From: Haliclona indistincta
Taxonomy: Eukaryota > Porifera > Demospongiae > Haplosclerida > Chalinidae
Assembly: GCA_964017065.1 (NCBI GenBank)
Contig: OZ024786.1
Coordinates: 10,855,047 to 10,919,046, forward strand
Length of the DNA: 64,000 nucleotides
Direction: 5' to 3'
Shown here: one piece after another, positions 23,477 to 33,478 of the stretch
Numbering within the stretch: the first letter of the stretch is position 1
Layout of the letters: the number at the start of each line of letters is the position of its first letter
Notes under the pieces: model-generated
Database searches by the model: none
Seen by the model: only the letters and a program-made list of their open reading frames with translations
Told to the model about the DNA's origin: nothing
Translations under genes and position numbers: made by a program

Positions 23477-24697
23477 AAGAAAATAAAAAGATTTCTATCG
23501 AAATCAAAAGGATGTAGGGTTGTGAAATCTACCACAGTGGCACTGGTCCACAATGTAAACTAACAAGGAACAAGCATGGAATGGTAACACGATTGACTTG
23601 CTAACAGACCATAGATCCCTACATCAGTGGCTGCTTTGGCTGACTATAGCTAGTTCTGCTAGTTGCTGTTGATTGACACCTGACGTGCATTCTTATGTAC
23701 AGCCACTGATGTAGGGATCTATGGTCTGTTAGCAAGTCAATCGTGTTACCATTCCATGCTTGTTCCTTGTTAGTTTACATTGTGGACCAGTGCCACTGTG
23801 GTAGATTTCACAACCCTACATCCTTTTGATTTCGATAGAAATCTTTTTATTTTCTTGTTTGTGTCCTTTTTTCTTATTCAGTGATGTGCAGTTCAATATC
23901 ATGCATGTACTGAGCCGTCTTTGTTTCCACCATTGGTTTAGTTTTCCTGTTATTGATGGCTTTTCTTTATTAACAATTTTAAACTTGTAGCTAAAAATAA
24001 TTGTTATGCTGTATATCAGGTCGCCTACACATAGTGCATGCATGCAGGCTAGTCATGCATTCGAGCCCCGCCCACACTTGTTTGTAGACCATACGGCGGT
24101 TATAATGATCTGGCGAGCGCAGAATGTTGATTCTACACGAGCTTACAGTTCTTCGACGATTCCAGACAAATATGTGTTCTGCGTGTTCCATACGGCGCGG
24201 CTATACTCAAGCTAGTGCTCGGTCACGTGCGCTAGCCACTGCTTGGTCACGTGCGTATTGCGCAATCACACTAATGGCGTCTAACACTTAGCTGACAATG
24301 GATCACGATCGAGAACTCGCGGAATGTATATCGCCGTTTCGCTAAAAACAAAGTTCAAAAGGCACCTGCCAGGAGAATTTCACGACTGTTCGTGGGTGTT
24401 TTGGTCTCGGCACTGCTCGTGTAAAGGTGCTAGGCGAGTGGAAAGAAAGAAAGAAAACGAAGATGACGAAACTCGATTTTCACCGTTTCCAGGTTCGTCA
24501 CTCTAGTAACAATTTCGAGCCATCTCCTTGCTACTGTAAGATGGGGCAACGCCAGAGAGCAGATCTAAGTGTTTATGGACGTATAAAATTCATCACCAGG
24601 TGAAATATCAGAGTTTGAACACTAATACATTGTATGTATCCGCCATCTTGTTTTTCCGTTCAACCCTACATAGGGAGTCACTACCGTGCCTCCCTAA
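23477..24697 (+). mobile_element. 1.22-kb Helitron-like repeat, copy C, complete
   Basis: Same layout as copy A: foldback arms (about 23480-23635 and 23700-23850), interior, then the hairpin at about 24671-24695 (one arm base differs, GGGAGTCAC against GTGCCTCCC) and CTAA at 24694-24697. It forms the right boundary of the 11.2-kb block; host sequence resumes with TAGAAGTC. Confidence 0.65.
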
Positions 24698-24942
24698 TAG
24701 AAGTCTTGATGGGACATTTATAAACTGCCTACTCAATTTCGAAATTGGAAATAATTTACAAATTGATAAGATGCGTAGCGCAATTACTAAATTTCCAAAA
24801 AGTGGAACATTGTTCATACACTTTCATTATAAAACCCGGGAAAAACTAATAATACAATTGATCAAAATATTTAACTCTTAAGTGCCTTTGTGCCCACTGT
24901 CTAGGATTAATAACTATAGTACATGTACAGTTCACACCATAC

Positions 24943-25291
24943 CTGTGATGTCTGAAACTTGGTACTTCTCCCTTAGGCTTAGATTAGCTGACAGTGCTTT
25001 GTGACCGATTTTCTCTAGAGCGACTATGACATCATTCCACGAGGCATCAGGTGTTGAGTTCAGCCAATACTGGAGTAAATCAATCCTCCATCGTTGTATT
25101 CCCTCCAGTGGAGACGATTTCTGGATCTCTTGGAGCTTATTGGGATGAACTCTCAAAGCCACGCCGAGAGAATACCAAGCGTTTATCCCACGCAGCTCCT
25201 CTGTCAGCTGATAGATAGTTAGTGATTGGATATCTACATTAGTTAGAGGAATAGAAAGAGTCATAGGACGAGCTAGCTTACTGTCAGACAT
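24943..25291 (-). other. Death-domain exon of P2 (intact frame)
   Basis: The ATG at 25291 (an in-frame ATG at 25321 is also possible) opens about 116 codons ending at donor ACAG|GTATGG. Motifs typical of the Death fold: WYSLGVALRVHPNKLQEIQ in helices 2-3, then RWRIDLLQYWLNS and ASWNDVIVALEKIG. The same exon is present in P4 (54310-54652) with about 90 percent identity, and broken in P5. The Death fold mediates homotypic assembly in apoptosis and innate signalling. The exon is open, but the downstream P2 exons are damaged. Confidence 0.65.
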
Positions 25292-25321
25292 TCTAAGGAG
25301 CACCGAGGATCTTGACACCAA

Positions 25322-26222
25322 GAATCAACTTAAAGAATGCAATAACAATGACGTCATCCAAATTGTTGAGGGCGCGGATCGTTGGCAGCCTTTGCAGTAT
25401 ATGAAGGCAGTGTAACAAAGCATTGACTCACCTTCGTTCCCACTTTTTCCGTTTTCGTGAATTAGATCGGCTTTTAATTATTTTAACTTACATAGTAATA
25501 CAATGATCGCTGAAGAAAGTCCAGCGATGGCGCATCCTAAGAAAGGTACTCTATTGTTATACTTTTGTCTAATACTAGATTTTATTGTCAATCATATGCA
25601 TATTCACAGTCTCACTTTCCTGTGTGCCTTTAGCAATCTCTGTTTTGCAGCAATCACAATCAGGCTAGTCATCTAGACCAAATTTCGTGAAACTTCAGTG
25701 AAATTTCCTGAAAAGTCATGAAATTTGGATCTATCCTATACCACCCTGCAGCATGAGGAAATGTGAAGTGTCTTGACAAATTTCCTTTTTCCAAATTTCA
25801 TTAGCAATATAATTGTGTCCTGACTGATGCAGGAAACAAAACTCTTTTTGCTGTGCTATACACATGTACAGTCATGCATGTACTTGTCACTTGCATAATA
25901 TGTGTTACATAAAATAACATCTCAGAGACTGGCACACATCAAGAAAATTAGCTTTCAATTTATATGTTTGTTTTGATAAGGAAGATGATTTGATACTTGG
26001 ACTATAATATTATATTTTATAACAGGATAAAAAGTTTCCATGCGCTACTATTCAGTACTACAACATCTCTTGTGTTTTCTCTAACCGAGCATTCATTCTT
26101 AATTGGCAGAAAATTTGCTGTGCAGTTACTATCTGTTTACATTCATATAACCCTGTATACTCAGGCACCTTGGTACGAGGCTAAGATGCGAAGTAATCAC
26201 ATTTTTGAGCAAACAAGGGCTA
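25322..26222 (+). pseudogene. Spacer with a faint 3' remnant of the 5'-nucleotidase gene
   Basis: 25880-26040 matches 49210-49375, including the intron before the last nucleotidase exon and a decayed exon (GAAGATGATTTGATACTTGG against GAGGATGATTTGCTGCAGAC). 26150-26222 matches 49510-49589. The open stretch after ATG 25504 (MIAEESPAMAHPKK) faces away from the Death gene and could be a first exon of a divergent transcript; unsupported otherwise. Confidence 0.4.
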
Positions 26223-26474
26223 GGGTGTCTGTATTCGCTGGACTGGACTACTGGACTGGATTACGTACTGGACTGGACTACTGGACTGGAAAACCACACC
26301 CAAAATACGAATATACCACACCTCACTCATGAAGATACCTCGGTAGATGAGATAACTAGATACAGTAGTCACGACCAGTGCCGGCTAGCTCTGGAGTTTG
26401 CCATATTATTGTTTTAGGCTGTCATTTATCACGGAAACTATTGTTACCTAAACCCAAGACCCTAAAAACCTTCG

Positions 26475-26620
26475 CCTAACAGCGCCCAGTATTCGCCTAA
26501 CCTGCACAGTATGGACCTAACGGCGCCCAGTATTCGCCTAACTTTAACAGTATGGACCTAACGGCGCCCAGTATTCGCCTAACCTGCACAGTATGGACCT
26601 AAAAGCGTCCAGTATTCGCC
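26475..26620. repeat. 41-bp tandem repeat inside the outer MITE
   Basis: Units contain GGCGCCCAGTATTCGCCTAA and CAGTATGGACCT. About three and a half units lie left of the 6-kb insertion and the next unit resumes on its right (32666-32715). Confidence 0.8.
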
Positions 26621-27296
26621 CATGGACAATATAATACCTTAGGTGGACTGGAAACGCAATTAGTTTACGGAGAATTATACGGAAGTCGCGCTGACATCCT
26701 CGTAACGGGTCAAAACGACGCACACGGCCGGCGCATGGGCTGCGAGCACAGACTTGGTGATACTGCCCTTGCGCGTTCTACTATGTTACTATAATGCAAT
26801 GGTAAGTACTCTAACGTAATGTCGAATGTTATATTAGTAAGTAAACATGCAATTTAATATTTATAACAGAGTTTGTTTGCACTGAGCAAGTGAAATACTC
26901 TGGGCAGCATGACTAAAATATACTTGTGCAGGGTAATCTCCAAAGCAGTTGCTTTTAGAGCGAAACACTTTTAATACAATTTTTCTTCTACAATTTGTCT
27001 ATTGGGTCTACATACAGAAGAGACAAATAGTTGTTCTTGAATAAATATTTTTAACCAAACAGAGTTTTCTTAATGCTTGACTTTGTGCAGGGTAATGTCT
27101 ATAACTACTTTGTAAAGTCTCAAATAATTATTACAGTGTTAACCACAACAGTTATAGTTATCGGGTCCACTACTAGCTAAAGTGCTATCTCAATTCAAAA
27201 CCACATAACAGTCATCATTCTGATAGGCTATAATTCCATTATTATTGTGAATTCTAAAAATTCATGTAGGAGTCGAAAAACTCTGCAAAAAAGCAT

Positions 27297-28698
27297 TTGA
27301 AAAAGAGGGTAAAAAGTCAACGTAACTTCTGTGAAAGAAGAAAGAATGATATTATGAAACGACAAACACGTGCCCGAACTTTGCGACACATGGGTGATGT
27401 CACAACCGCTTTTACCACTAACTCAGTCACTAACACAGCTGACTGTTCTTCTTTCACTGCTACTCTCCCAGTCGCCAACTCAGCTAGTGGTTCCTCTCTC
27501 ACTGCTACTCTCCCAGTCACCAACTCAGCTGATGGTTCCTCTTTTACTGCCACTCTTCTAGTCACCAACTCAGCTGATGGTTCCTCTTTTACTGCTACTC
27601 TCCCAGTCACCAACTCAGCTGATGGTTCTTCTTTTACTGCCACTCTCCTATTCACCAACTCAGCAGTTGGTTCCTCTTTTACTGCTCAGACTCTCCCAGT
27701 CACCAACTCAGCTGATGGTTCTTCTTTTACTGCTCAGACTCTCCCAGTCACCAACTCAGCTGATGGTTCTTCTTCCACTGCTCATGAGACTCTCCCAGTC
27801 ACCAACTCAGCTGATGGTTCTTCTTCCACTGCTCAGACTCTCCCAGTCACCAACTCAGCTGATGGTTCTTCTTCCACTGCTCAGACTCTCCCAGTCACCA
27901 ACTCAGCTGATGGTTCTTCTTCCACTGCTCATGAGACTCTCCCAGTCACCAACTCAGCTGATGGTTCTTCTTCCACTGCTCAGACTCTCCCAGTCACCAA
28001 CTCAGCTGATGGTTCTTCTTCCACTGCTCAGACTCTCCTAGTCACCAACTCAGCTGATGGTTCTTCTTCTACTGCTCAGACTCTCCCAGTCACCAACTCA
28101 GCTGAATGTTCTTCTTCCACTGCTCAGACTCTCCCAGTCACCAACTCAGCTGATCATGGGTTCTTCTTCCACTGCTCAGACTCTCCCAGTCACCAACTCA
28201 GCTGAATGTTCCTCTTCCACTGCTCAGACTCTCCCAGTCACCAACTCAGCTGATGGTTCTTCGTCCACTGCTCATGAGACTCTCCCAGTCACCAACTTAA
28301 GTGTTGATACCTCATCTACTTCGCCTTCAATCATCGACATAACGTTTGAGCTCATCAAATTACATGCTTGTACTCAATCTTCATGTACTAGTACATGGAC
28401 TCCAGTATACTCTGCTGCTTCGATCCAGCTATGTATGATGAAGACTGCATCAATGTCACAAGTCAAGGTTGAAAGATCAATTACAATCAACGCTGATTTA
28501 TCTTGGCATGTTCATGTTGCTGGGAAACTGTTAGACAACAGTATTAAGGTGCTGCAAGAAATTCCTAATCAAATCTCTAGCATTAACTGTCTGCAAAACA
28601 TCATGCACTGTGTCAAGTCAGCTTACATCTGCCCTGGTAATCCACAGTTAGAATTTGTGGAGATTGTAAGCTCCCGTTCTTCTCTTAGCAGTATATAA
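27297..28698 (+). pseudogene. Transposon ORF with 16-residue Ser/Thr-rich tandem repeats, frameshifted
   Basis: Opens with a basic segment (KKRVKSQRNFCERRKND), then about 17 copies of a unit like TLPVTNSADGSSSTAQ, then a non-repetitive part with CTQSSCTSTW and CPGNPQLEF. The frame of the repeats shifts near 28155, where GATCATGGGTT replaces GATGGTT (4 extra bases), so the downstream part continues in another frame to 28698. The join to the transposase at 28721 also needs a frame change. It is probably the N-terminal part of the same transposon protein, or a companion. Confidence 0.5.
27430..28310 (+). repeat. Coding minisatellite, units of 45, 48 and 51 bp
   Basis: About 17 units around CCAACTCAGCTGATGGTTC. 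Early units are 45 bp, most are 48 bp (with CTCAGA), and some are 51 bp (with CTCATGAGA). All differ by multiples of three, so the peptide repeat stays in phase until 28155. Near-identity of later units suggests recent expansion. Confidence 0.9.
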
Positions 28699-28720
28699 AG
28701 GAGAGTTTGTTGATTCTGAA

Positions 28721-29607
28721 ATGGAAGTTGTTGACATCGACGGTTGCACATATGGCCGCACTGTCCGAACAAGTGATTGTGAACTCCTTTGTACTCATCC
28801 AAAAAGATGCAAGAGCTGTGTTATTCACCGATCTAACCTACGAGTTGCTAAGTGCAGGCAACAGCACAAGAACAGTGATCGGATTGCTCATGACAGCCAC
28901 TGCAACATCCGTTTTCTTTCAGAGCATGAGATCTCTCAGCGTCTGGAATCAGCTAAGAACCAGAAGAATGTGCTAAGGGAAAAGGTGAAGAGATTAGAAC
29001 AAGAGAAGAGAGCACAAAAGCTGATAGCCAAAGAGGGTGTAACATTGACACGGAACGATGAGAATGACATCAATAGCATTTTAGCAGATGCTGACATCAC
29101 AACTGCTTTCGAGGAAGATTCTTTCCAGAGCATTTTTTGGGAGCAGCAGAAAAAGTATAACTCCTTAAAAACCAAAAATCAAATGAGGTGGCATCCGCTC
29201 ATTATCCGATTTGCGTTGAGTCTGAGGTGTGCATCATCTGCTGCTTATCGCACTGTGTCCAGTAGTGGTCTATTGTCTTTACCATCAGAACGCACTCTGC
29301 GTGACTATACCCACTGGTGCAAGCTGCAAAATGGAGTTCACTTTTCTTTGATCAAGAAGGCAAAAGAAATTCTATCAAAGGAAAGTATTGAAGGGGAAGA
29401 GCGACAATTTGCTCTTGTGATGGATGAGATGAAGATAAAGCATGGCCTTGTATTTAGAAAGCATACTGGGGATCTAGTGGGATTTTGCGATCTAGGAACT
29501 GTCAACCAAGAACTAGAGGCTATGGCAACCACTAGGTCGCCAAAATTGGCTGAGCAGATGCTAGTCTTTATGGTCCGCCCCATTTTTAAGCCCTCTCTCA
29601 CCTTCAT
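28721..29607 (+). pseudogene. P-element/THAP9-like transposase, C-terminally truncated
   Basis: Begins with a Cys-containing module (RTSDCELLCTHPKRCKSC), then a basic coiled coil near residues 85-110. A segment RWHPLIIRFALSLRCASSAAY and LPSERTLRDY follows, then FALVMDEMKIKHGLVF and VGFCDLG. The DEM segment resembles the start of the RNase H-like catalytic core of P-element-type transposases. The reading stays open to 29707, but after PIFKPSLTF (about 29607) it runs antisense through the neighbouring minus-strand gene. The remaining catalytic residues and C-terminus are therefore missing. Family assignment rests on remembered motifs. Confidence 0.5.
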
Positions 29608-29630
29608 GATTGCATCTTATGCTTGTGTTG

Positions 29631-32539
29631 TTATGTTGCCCATAACTCAACTACTGCCTTCAATAGCTCAATGCTTGCCTTCTCATACTTTGGTGGAACG
29701 CCACTAGCTACCTTCTCCCACATCTCTAGGATTTCTTGATCGGCTAAGATCTTGTCAACCACCTTGGAGTGTATGTCTTCACTTGGCACAATCATACGCA
29801 TATCCAGTACAGATCTTGTAATCATCTCTATTCTCTCCATTACAGTGAAGACCTGCAATCATGAATTACATTTTATCATACAAATAATTATTATAGTACA
29901 CACAATTTTTCGTAGGTATACTATAATCAATTTTAATTATGCCTATATGTAGTGTGAGTTCCACAAAGTGTAGTGACAAAGATTATGTATTAGGGAGGCA
30001 CGGTAGTGACTCCCTATGTAGGGATGAACGAGAAAAGAAGATGGCGGCTACATACAATGTATTAGCGTTCAAACGCTGATATTTCGCCTGGTGATGAATT
30101 GTATACGTCCAAAGACACTTAGATCTGCTCTCTGGCGTTGCCCCATCTTACAGTAGCAAGGAGATTGCTCGAAATTGTTACTAAAGTGACGAACCTGGAA
30201 ACGGTGAAAATCGACCATCGTCATCTTCGTTTTCTTTCTTTCTTTCTTTCTTCAACTCGCCTAGCGCCTTTACGCGAGCAGTGACGAGACCAAAACACCC
30301 ACGAACAGTCGTGAAATTCTCCTGGCATGTGCCTTTTGAACTTAGTTTTTAGCGAAACGACGATATACATTTGACGAGCTCTCGATCACGAACAGTTGTC
30401 AGCTAAGTGTTTGACGCCATTATTGTGATTACGTAATACGCACGTGACCAAACACACTTGTAGAGTATCGCCGTATTGGAGAGCGCATATTGGCGTCTGG
30501 AGACTTCGAAGAACAACTCACAGAGTAAGGTCGTGTAGTATCACCGTTCTACTGCTTGCCAGATAGTATCACAGCCATACAGAAAATTCTAAACCAGAGT
30601 GGGCGGGGCTCGTATGCTGTGCATCCAGGCTTCAGCATGCATGAATGCATGAGCTAGTTTCAGTATTTAGGAGCTACACGTTAAAAAGCAATTATCAAGA
30701 AAAGCAAACCAAGCCAATGATGGAAACAAAAAAGAGATACATTATCTTGCCGAATTCGAACTGCACCAAAAATTTCAAACTCACTGTAGAAGAAAAAAGG
30801 ACACGAACAAGAAAATAAAAAGATTTCTAACGAAATCAAAAGGATGTAGGGATAAAGAAATCTGCTACTGGTCCACAATGTAAACCAACAAGGAGCAAGC
30901 ATGGAATGGTAACACGATTGACTTGCTAACAGACCATAGATCCCTACATCAGTGGCTGACTACAGCAGTTCTGCTAGTTGCTATTGACTGACACCTGACA
31001 TGCATTGAATTGATTTAGCTTGTGACAAAATAATCATAGTATAGTCAAAATGTTATGTACAGCCACTGATGTAGGGATCTATGGTCTGTTAGCAAGTCAA
31101 TCGTGTTACCATTCCATGCTTGCTCCTTGTTGGTTTACATTGTGGACCAGTAGCAGATTTCTTTATCCCTACATCCTTTTGATTTCGTTAGAAATCTTTT
31201 TATTTTCTTTGCAAAATATACCTCAGACTTGATGTGATACAAGCCTCCTCTATCAATTTGCTCGCTCCACTCTCGAGTGTAGTCATCGATGGACTTGATG
31301 TCTTGAACCTGCTGATTCGCCTGCATTTTAGACAGAATCTTGACAAAAATTCGATTCTTCTCCTCGACTGCCTTCGAATCAGACTTTTTTCTGAATCGCG
31401 TCAAGAGCTTGACAGCCACATACCCACTCATATAGAAAACTACATTTTGTTCTCTAGCACTAAGAGGTGTCAAATCTACTGCCTGCGGCTCAGGTTTCTT
31501 GCTGCGGTTCAGAATCATGCTCTTGAACCACCTGTCTATTAACACTTGTAAGCCTAGCCGAGTTGTGGATGGATCTACATCTGAGATGCCTTGATTCTGA
31601 ATGCATGCTGACCATGCTACTAGTAGTTCAGGCTTATTTCTGAATTTGTGGAATGCTGACCACATTCTCTGTGCTTTTGAAGATGGTAATTTGCACCTCT
31701 CCCCAGCTTGTAAGCATATATCAAGCTGTTTAGCAGCATATGAGAAGAAATCTCTGGTTTTATCTGCTTCCATACACTCTGGTGTAGATAAGGAACCTAA
31801 CAGCTTAGAAACAAGAGGCCCATGCATGTTCTGATTCCAGAAGAACTGGTTCTTCCTGCAGCTTCTTGATAATTGTACAAATTTCAGCTCTTGAGTACAC
31901 TACCTGTAAGATGCAGATATAGTCATGCCATACATGGTAGGCTGAGCTATATAACATACAGGCTGCCTAGCCGACTTCACTTCATGTTCACCATCACATT
32001 TAACTGCTGTTTCAAGTTCAGCTTCCTCTGCTTCTTCTACTTCTTCAAAACCATCACTATCCGCACTAAGACAAGTCATCACTTTCTGAACTCTGTAGCA
32101 AGTGGACATACAAGATGAAATACTGAGGACTGTGAATGACACTGCTCTATGATAGCGCCGGACCCGTCTAACTGCTTCTACACTATAACTCAGTCAGTGA
32201 AGTATAGTACTAAACTCAAGTCAATATCTACACTGTAGTAGACTATACTACAGCATTACGCCACTCTAGCTCTATTGGTGGTTGCTGCGGCTACTCAGAG
32301 CATGATGCTCACTCAGTTGAGCACCGACGGTGCAGCCTAGCTGACGGTGCCGGCCGCGGCACTGACTCAGAGTCAGTCGCGACCGCGCGCAGGGAGCCTA
32401 CTGCTGCTCTCACGTATACTGCAACGCTCACCTGACTATCACTTAATAAACCATCTTCTTGAACAAAATTCGGTTCATCTTCATCGCTTCTAGCCGCAGT
32501 ACATGCAGCGCTCGTTGCAGAGTTTGCAGCAGCCGCCAT
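29631..32539 (-). CDS. Second transposon gene, convergent, intron occupied by copy D
   Basis: The ATG near 32539 opens MAAAANSATSAACTAARSDE and runs to a likely donor (TCAG|GTGAGC, 32432). Further coding is at about 31910-32100 (acidic, EEVEEAEEAELE) and 31220-31827 (with NVVFYMSGYVAVKLLTRFRK and DRGGLYHIKSE). The last exon ends at the stop 29631 (after ELLKAVVELWAT), with its acceptor TTGCAG at about 29852. Exon joins at the 5' end are not resolved. The intron 29853-31220 holds the Helitron-like repeat, yet donor GAG|GTATAT and acceptor remain. The SGYV and DRGGL segments recall C-terminal parts of proteins from metazoan DNA transposons; no function is assigned. Confidence 0.45.
29990..31209 (-). 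mobile_element. 1.22-kb Helitron-like repeat, copy D
   Basis: Reverse orientation. The hairpin and TTAG (complement of CTAA) lie at 29990-30014; the 5' foldback arms at about 30820-30960 and 31055-31205. On the minus strand the host reads ...ATTTTGCA before and TACATAATC after, again A/T with no duplication. It sits in the intron of the transposon gene at 29631-32539. Confidence 0.65.
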
Positions 32540-32866
32540 TTGAGCGCTACAAGGTATACGATGTTCCGTACATTTCTCCGTTATACCCGTTACGAGGATA
32601 GGTTTTCAAATTTCTCCGTAAACTAATTGCGTTTCCAGTCCACCTAAGGTATTATATTGTCCATGATTCGCCTAACTTTAACAGTATGGACCTAACGGCG
32701 CTGCCCAGTATTATAATTTTGTCAAAATAACTTGTAATTTTGCCTAAGTTTTGGGTAGGCGTGGTCAAAATGCGTTCATTTGGGGTGTGGTTTTCCAGTC
32801 CAGTAGTCCAGTCCAGTAATCCAGTCCAGTAGTCCAGTCCAGTGAATACAGACACCCCAAGGGCTA

Positions 32867-33478
32867 CTTGTAACTGACTATTATAGCTAGCAAAATAGCC
32901 AATCACAAATGAGACAATGCAAACTATCAAAATTCGGAAGTGTAATAATTATGTATTGCATGATGACATGTGTATGTGCGATGAAACATATTTTATTAGC
33001 ATACATGTGCATGCAGTAGGTTACACGTATATAGCTCCTTTTTTCTATACGTGATGGGTTTTGTTCAATCATTATGCGGAATGGGGGCACTCAACATCTT
33101 AGCCAAGCAATGACAGTCAAATTCGCACAAAATTTTCACAAGATTTCAGCACCGTAGGATTTATACATTATAGCCACTACTAATTTTTTTTGTATAAAAC
33201 GTCATTGTTTAGCTATAGGCTGACTGCCTATTTGTGGTGCATTGCGTAAACTGTATCAAACACACTTGACCCTGTCTGCTTGCATCTGACAACCTACCTA
33301 CAACGCGCTGTAGAACCATCAATGGGGTGAATTTATAGGGATAGTCCAATTTGCACTGAAGAAAAGTTTTTTCAATGTTCTGTGTACGTTAATTCTCAAC
33401 ATTCCATTAACATATCATAGCACCAACAGCACATGTACAACATGACATCAAAAGTAATGATAATAGAGCAAACATAAA
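32867..33478 (-). other. Spacer and 3' flank of P3
   Basis: 32880-32925 matches 49622-49650 (GCCAATCACAAATGA), the continuation of the site where the outer MITE landed. From about 33310 the shared array 3' flank begins. No gene in between. Confidence 0.5.

Larger units (their letters stand above)
13522..24697 (+). mobile_element. 11.2-kb block bounded by Helitron-like 5' and 3' ends, carrying POT transporter genes
   Basis: Left host flank: ...AAATTGCA (ends 13521). Right host flank: TAGAAGTC... (starts 24698). The paralogous P4 intron reads straight through AAATTGCA|TAGAAGTCC at 54107-54123, so the site is empty there. The block starts with a 1.2-kb repeat lacking its terminal hairpin and ends with a complete copy whose last bases are CTAA. 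Insertion lies between A and T with no duplication. Between them lie a partial POT gene (15400-16162), a full one (18956-20695), a reversed fragment (20816-21150) and several MITEs. This fits Helitron read-through capture. Recombination between two copies of the repeat, or misassembly, could give the same picture. Confidence 0.5.
9282..25291 (-). pseudogene. P2: Death-helical-SH2-SH2 copy, split by an 11-kb insertion and damaged
   Basis: Exons: Death 24943-25291, small 12562-12647, helical 11825-12496, then 11705-11773, 11445-11527, 11329-11395, 11184-11222, SH2-1 10860-11108 and 10635-10811, linker 10539-10584, SH2-2 10231-10421 and 9282 to about 9482. Three faults are visible. The first SH2-1 exon is 249 nt against 259 in P1, a 10-nt loss near 11045-11060 that shifts frame. 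The acceptor before the last exon reads CTTCGG instead of CTTCAG, leaving only a TTACAG seven bases further on. The small exon carries extra sequence and ends in another frame. The 51-nt intron at 11774-11824 contains a stop if retained. The intron between the small and Death exons holds the block 13522-24697. Confidence 0.6.
26621..32665. mobile_element. 6.05-kb DNA transposon with two convergent genes
   Basis: Terminal inverted repeats start CATGGACAATATAATACCTT at 26621 and match the right end (to 32665) perfectly for 54 bp, then partly to about 90 bp (ATCCTCGTAACGGGT inside both). Target duplication ATTCGCC (26614-26620 and 32666-32672), at least 7 bp. Inside: a plus-strand gene set (27297-29607) with a P-element-like transposase, and a minus-strand gene (29631-32539). 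P-like elements usually make 8-bp duplications, close to what is seen. The 1.22-kb repeat copy D lies inside the minus-strand gene's intron. Confidence 0.7.
26223..32857. mobile_element. Outer MITE of a nested insertion, 9-bp target duplication
   Basis: Ends GGGTGTCTGTATTCGCTGG (26223) and the complement CCAGTGAATACAGACACCC (to 32857) belong to the same family as 17424-18191, including the ACTGGACTGG repeats. Target duplication CAAGGGCTA at 26214-26222 and 32858-32866. The paralogous segment at 49581-49589 has a single CAAGAGCTA, an unoccupied site. The MITE is split by the 6.05-kb element at 26621-32665. Confidence 0.75.

Noticed and set aside
27317..28041. Long open frames on other frames and the opposite strand across the minisatellite
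   Set aside because: Because unit lengths are multiples of three, all frames stay open. The Leu/Pro and Val/Glu readings are shadows of the Ser/Thr-rich coding repeat.
27430..28310. Regular repeats that could be mistaken for a CRISPR array
   Set aside because: Units are contiguous without unique spacers, and the setting is eukaryotic.
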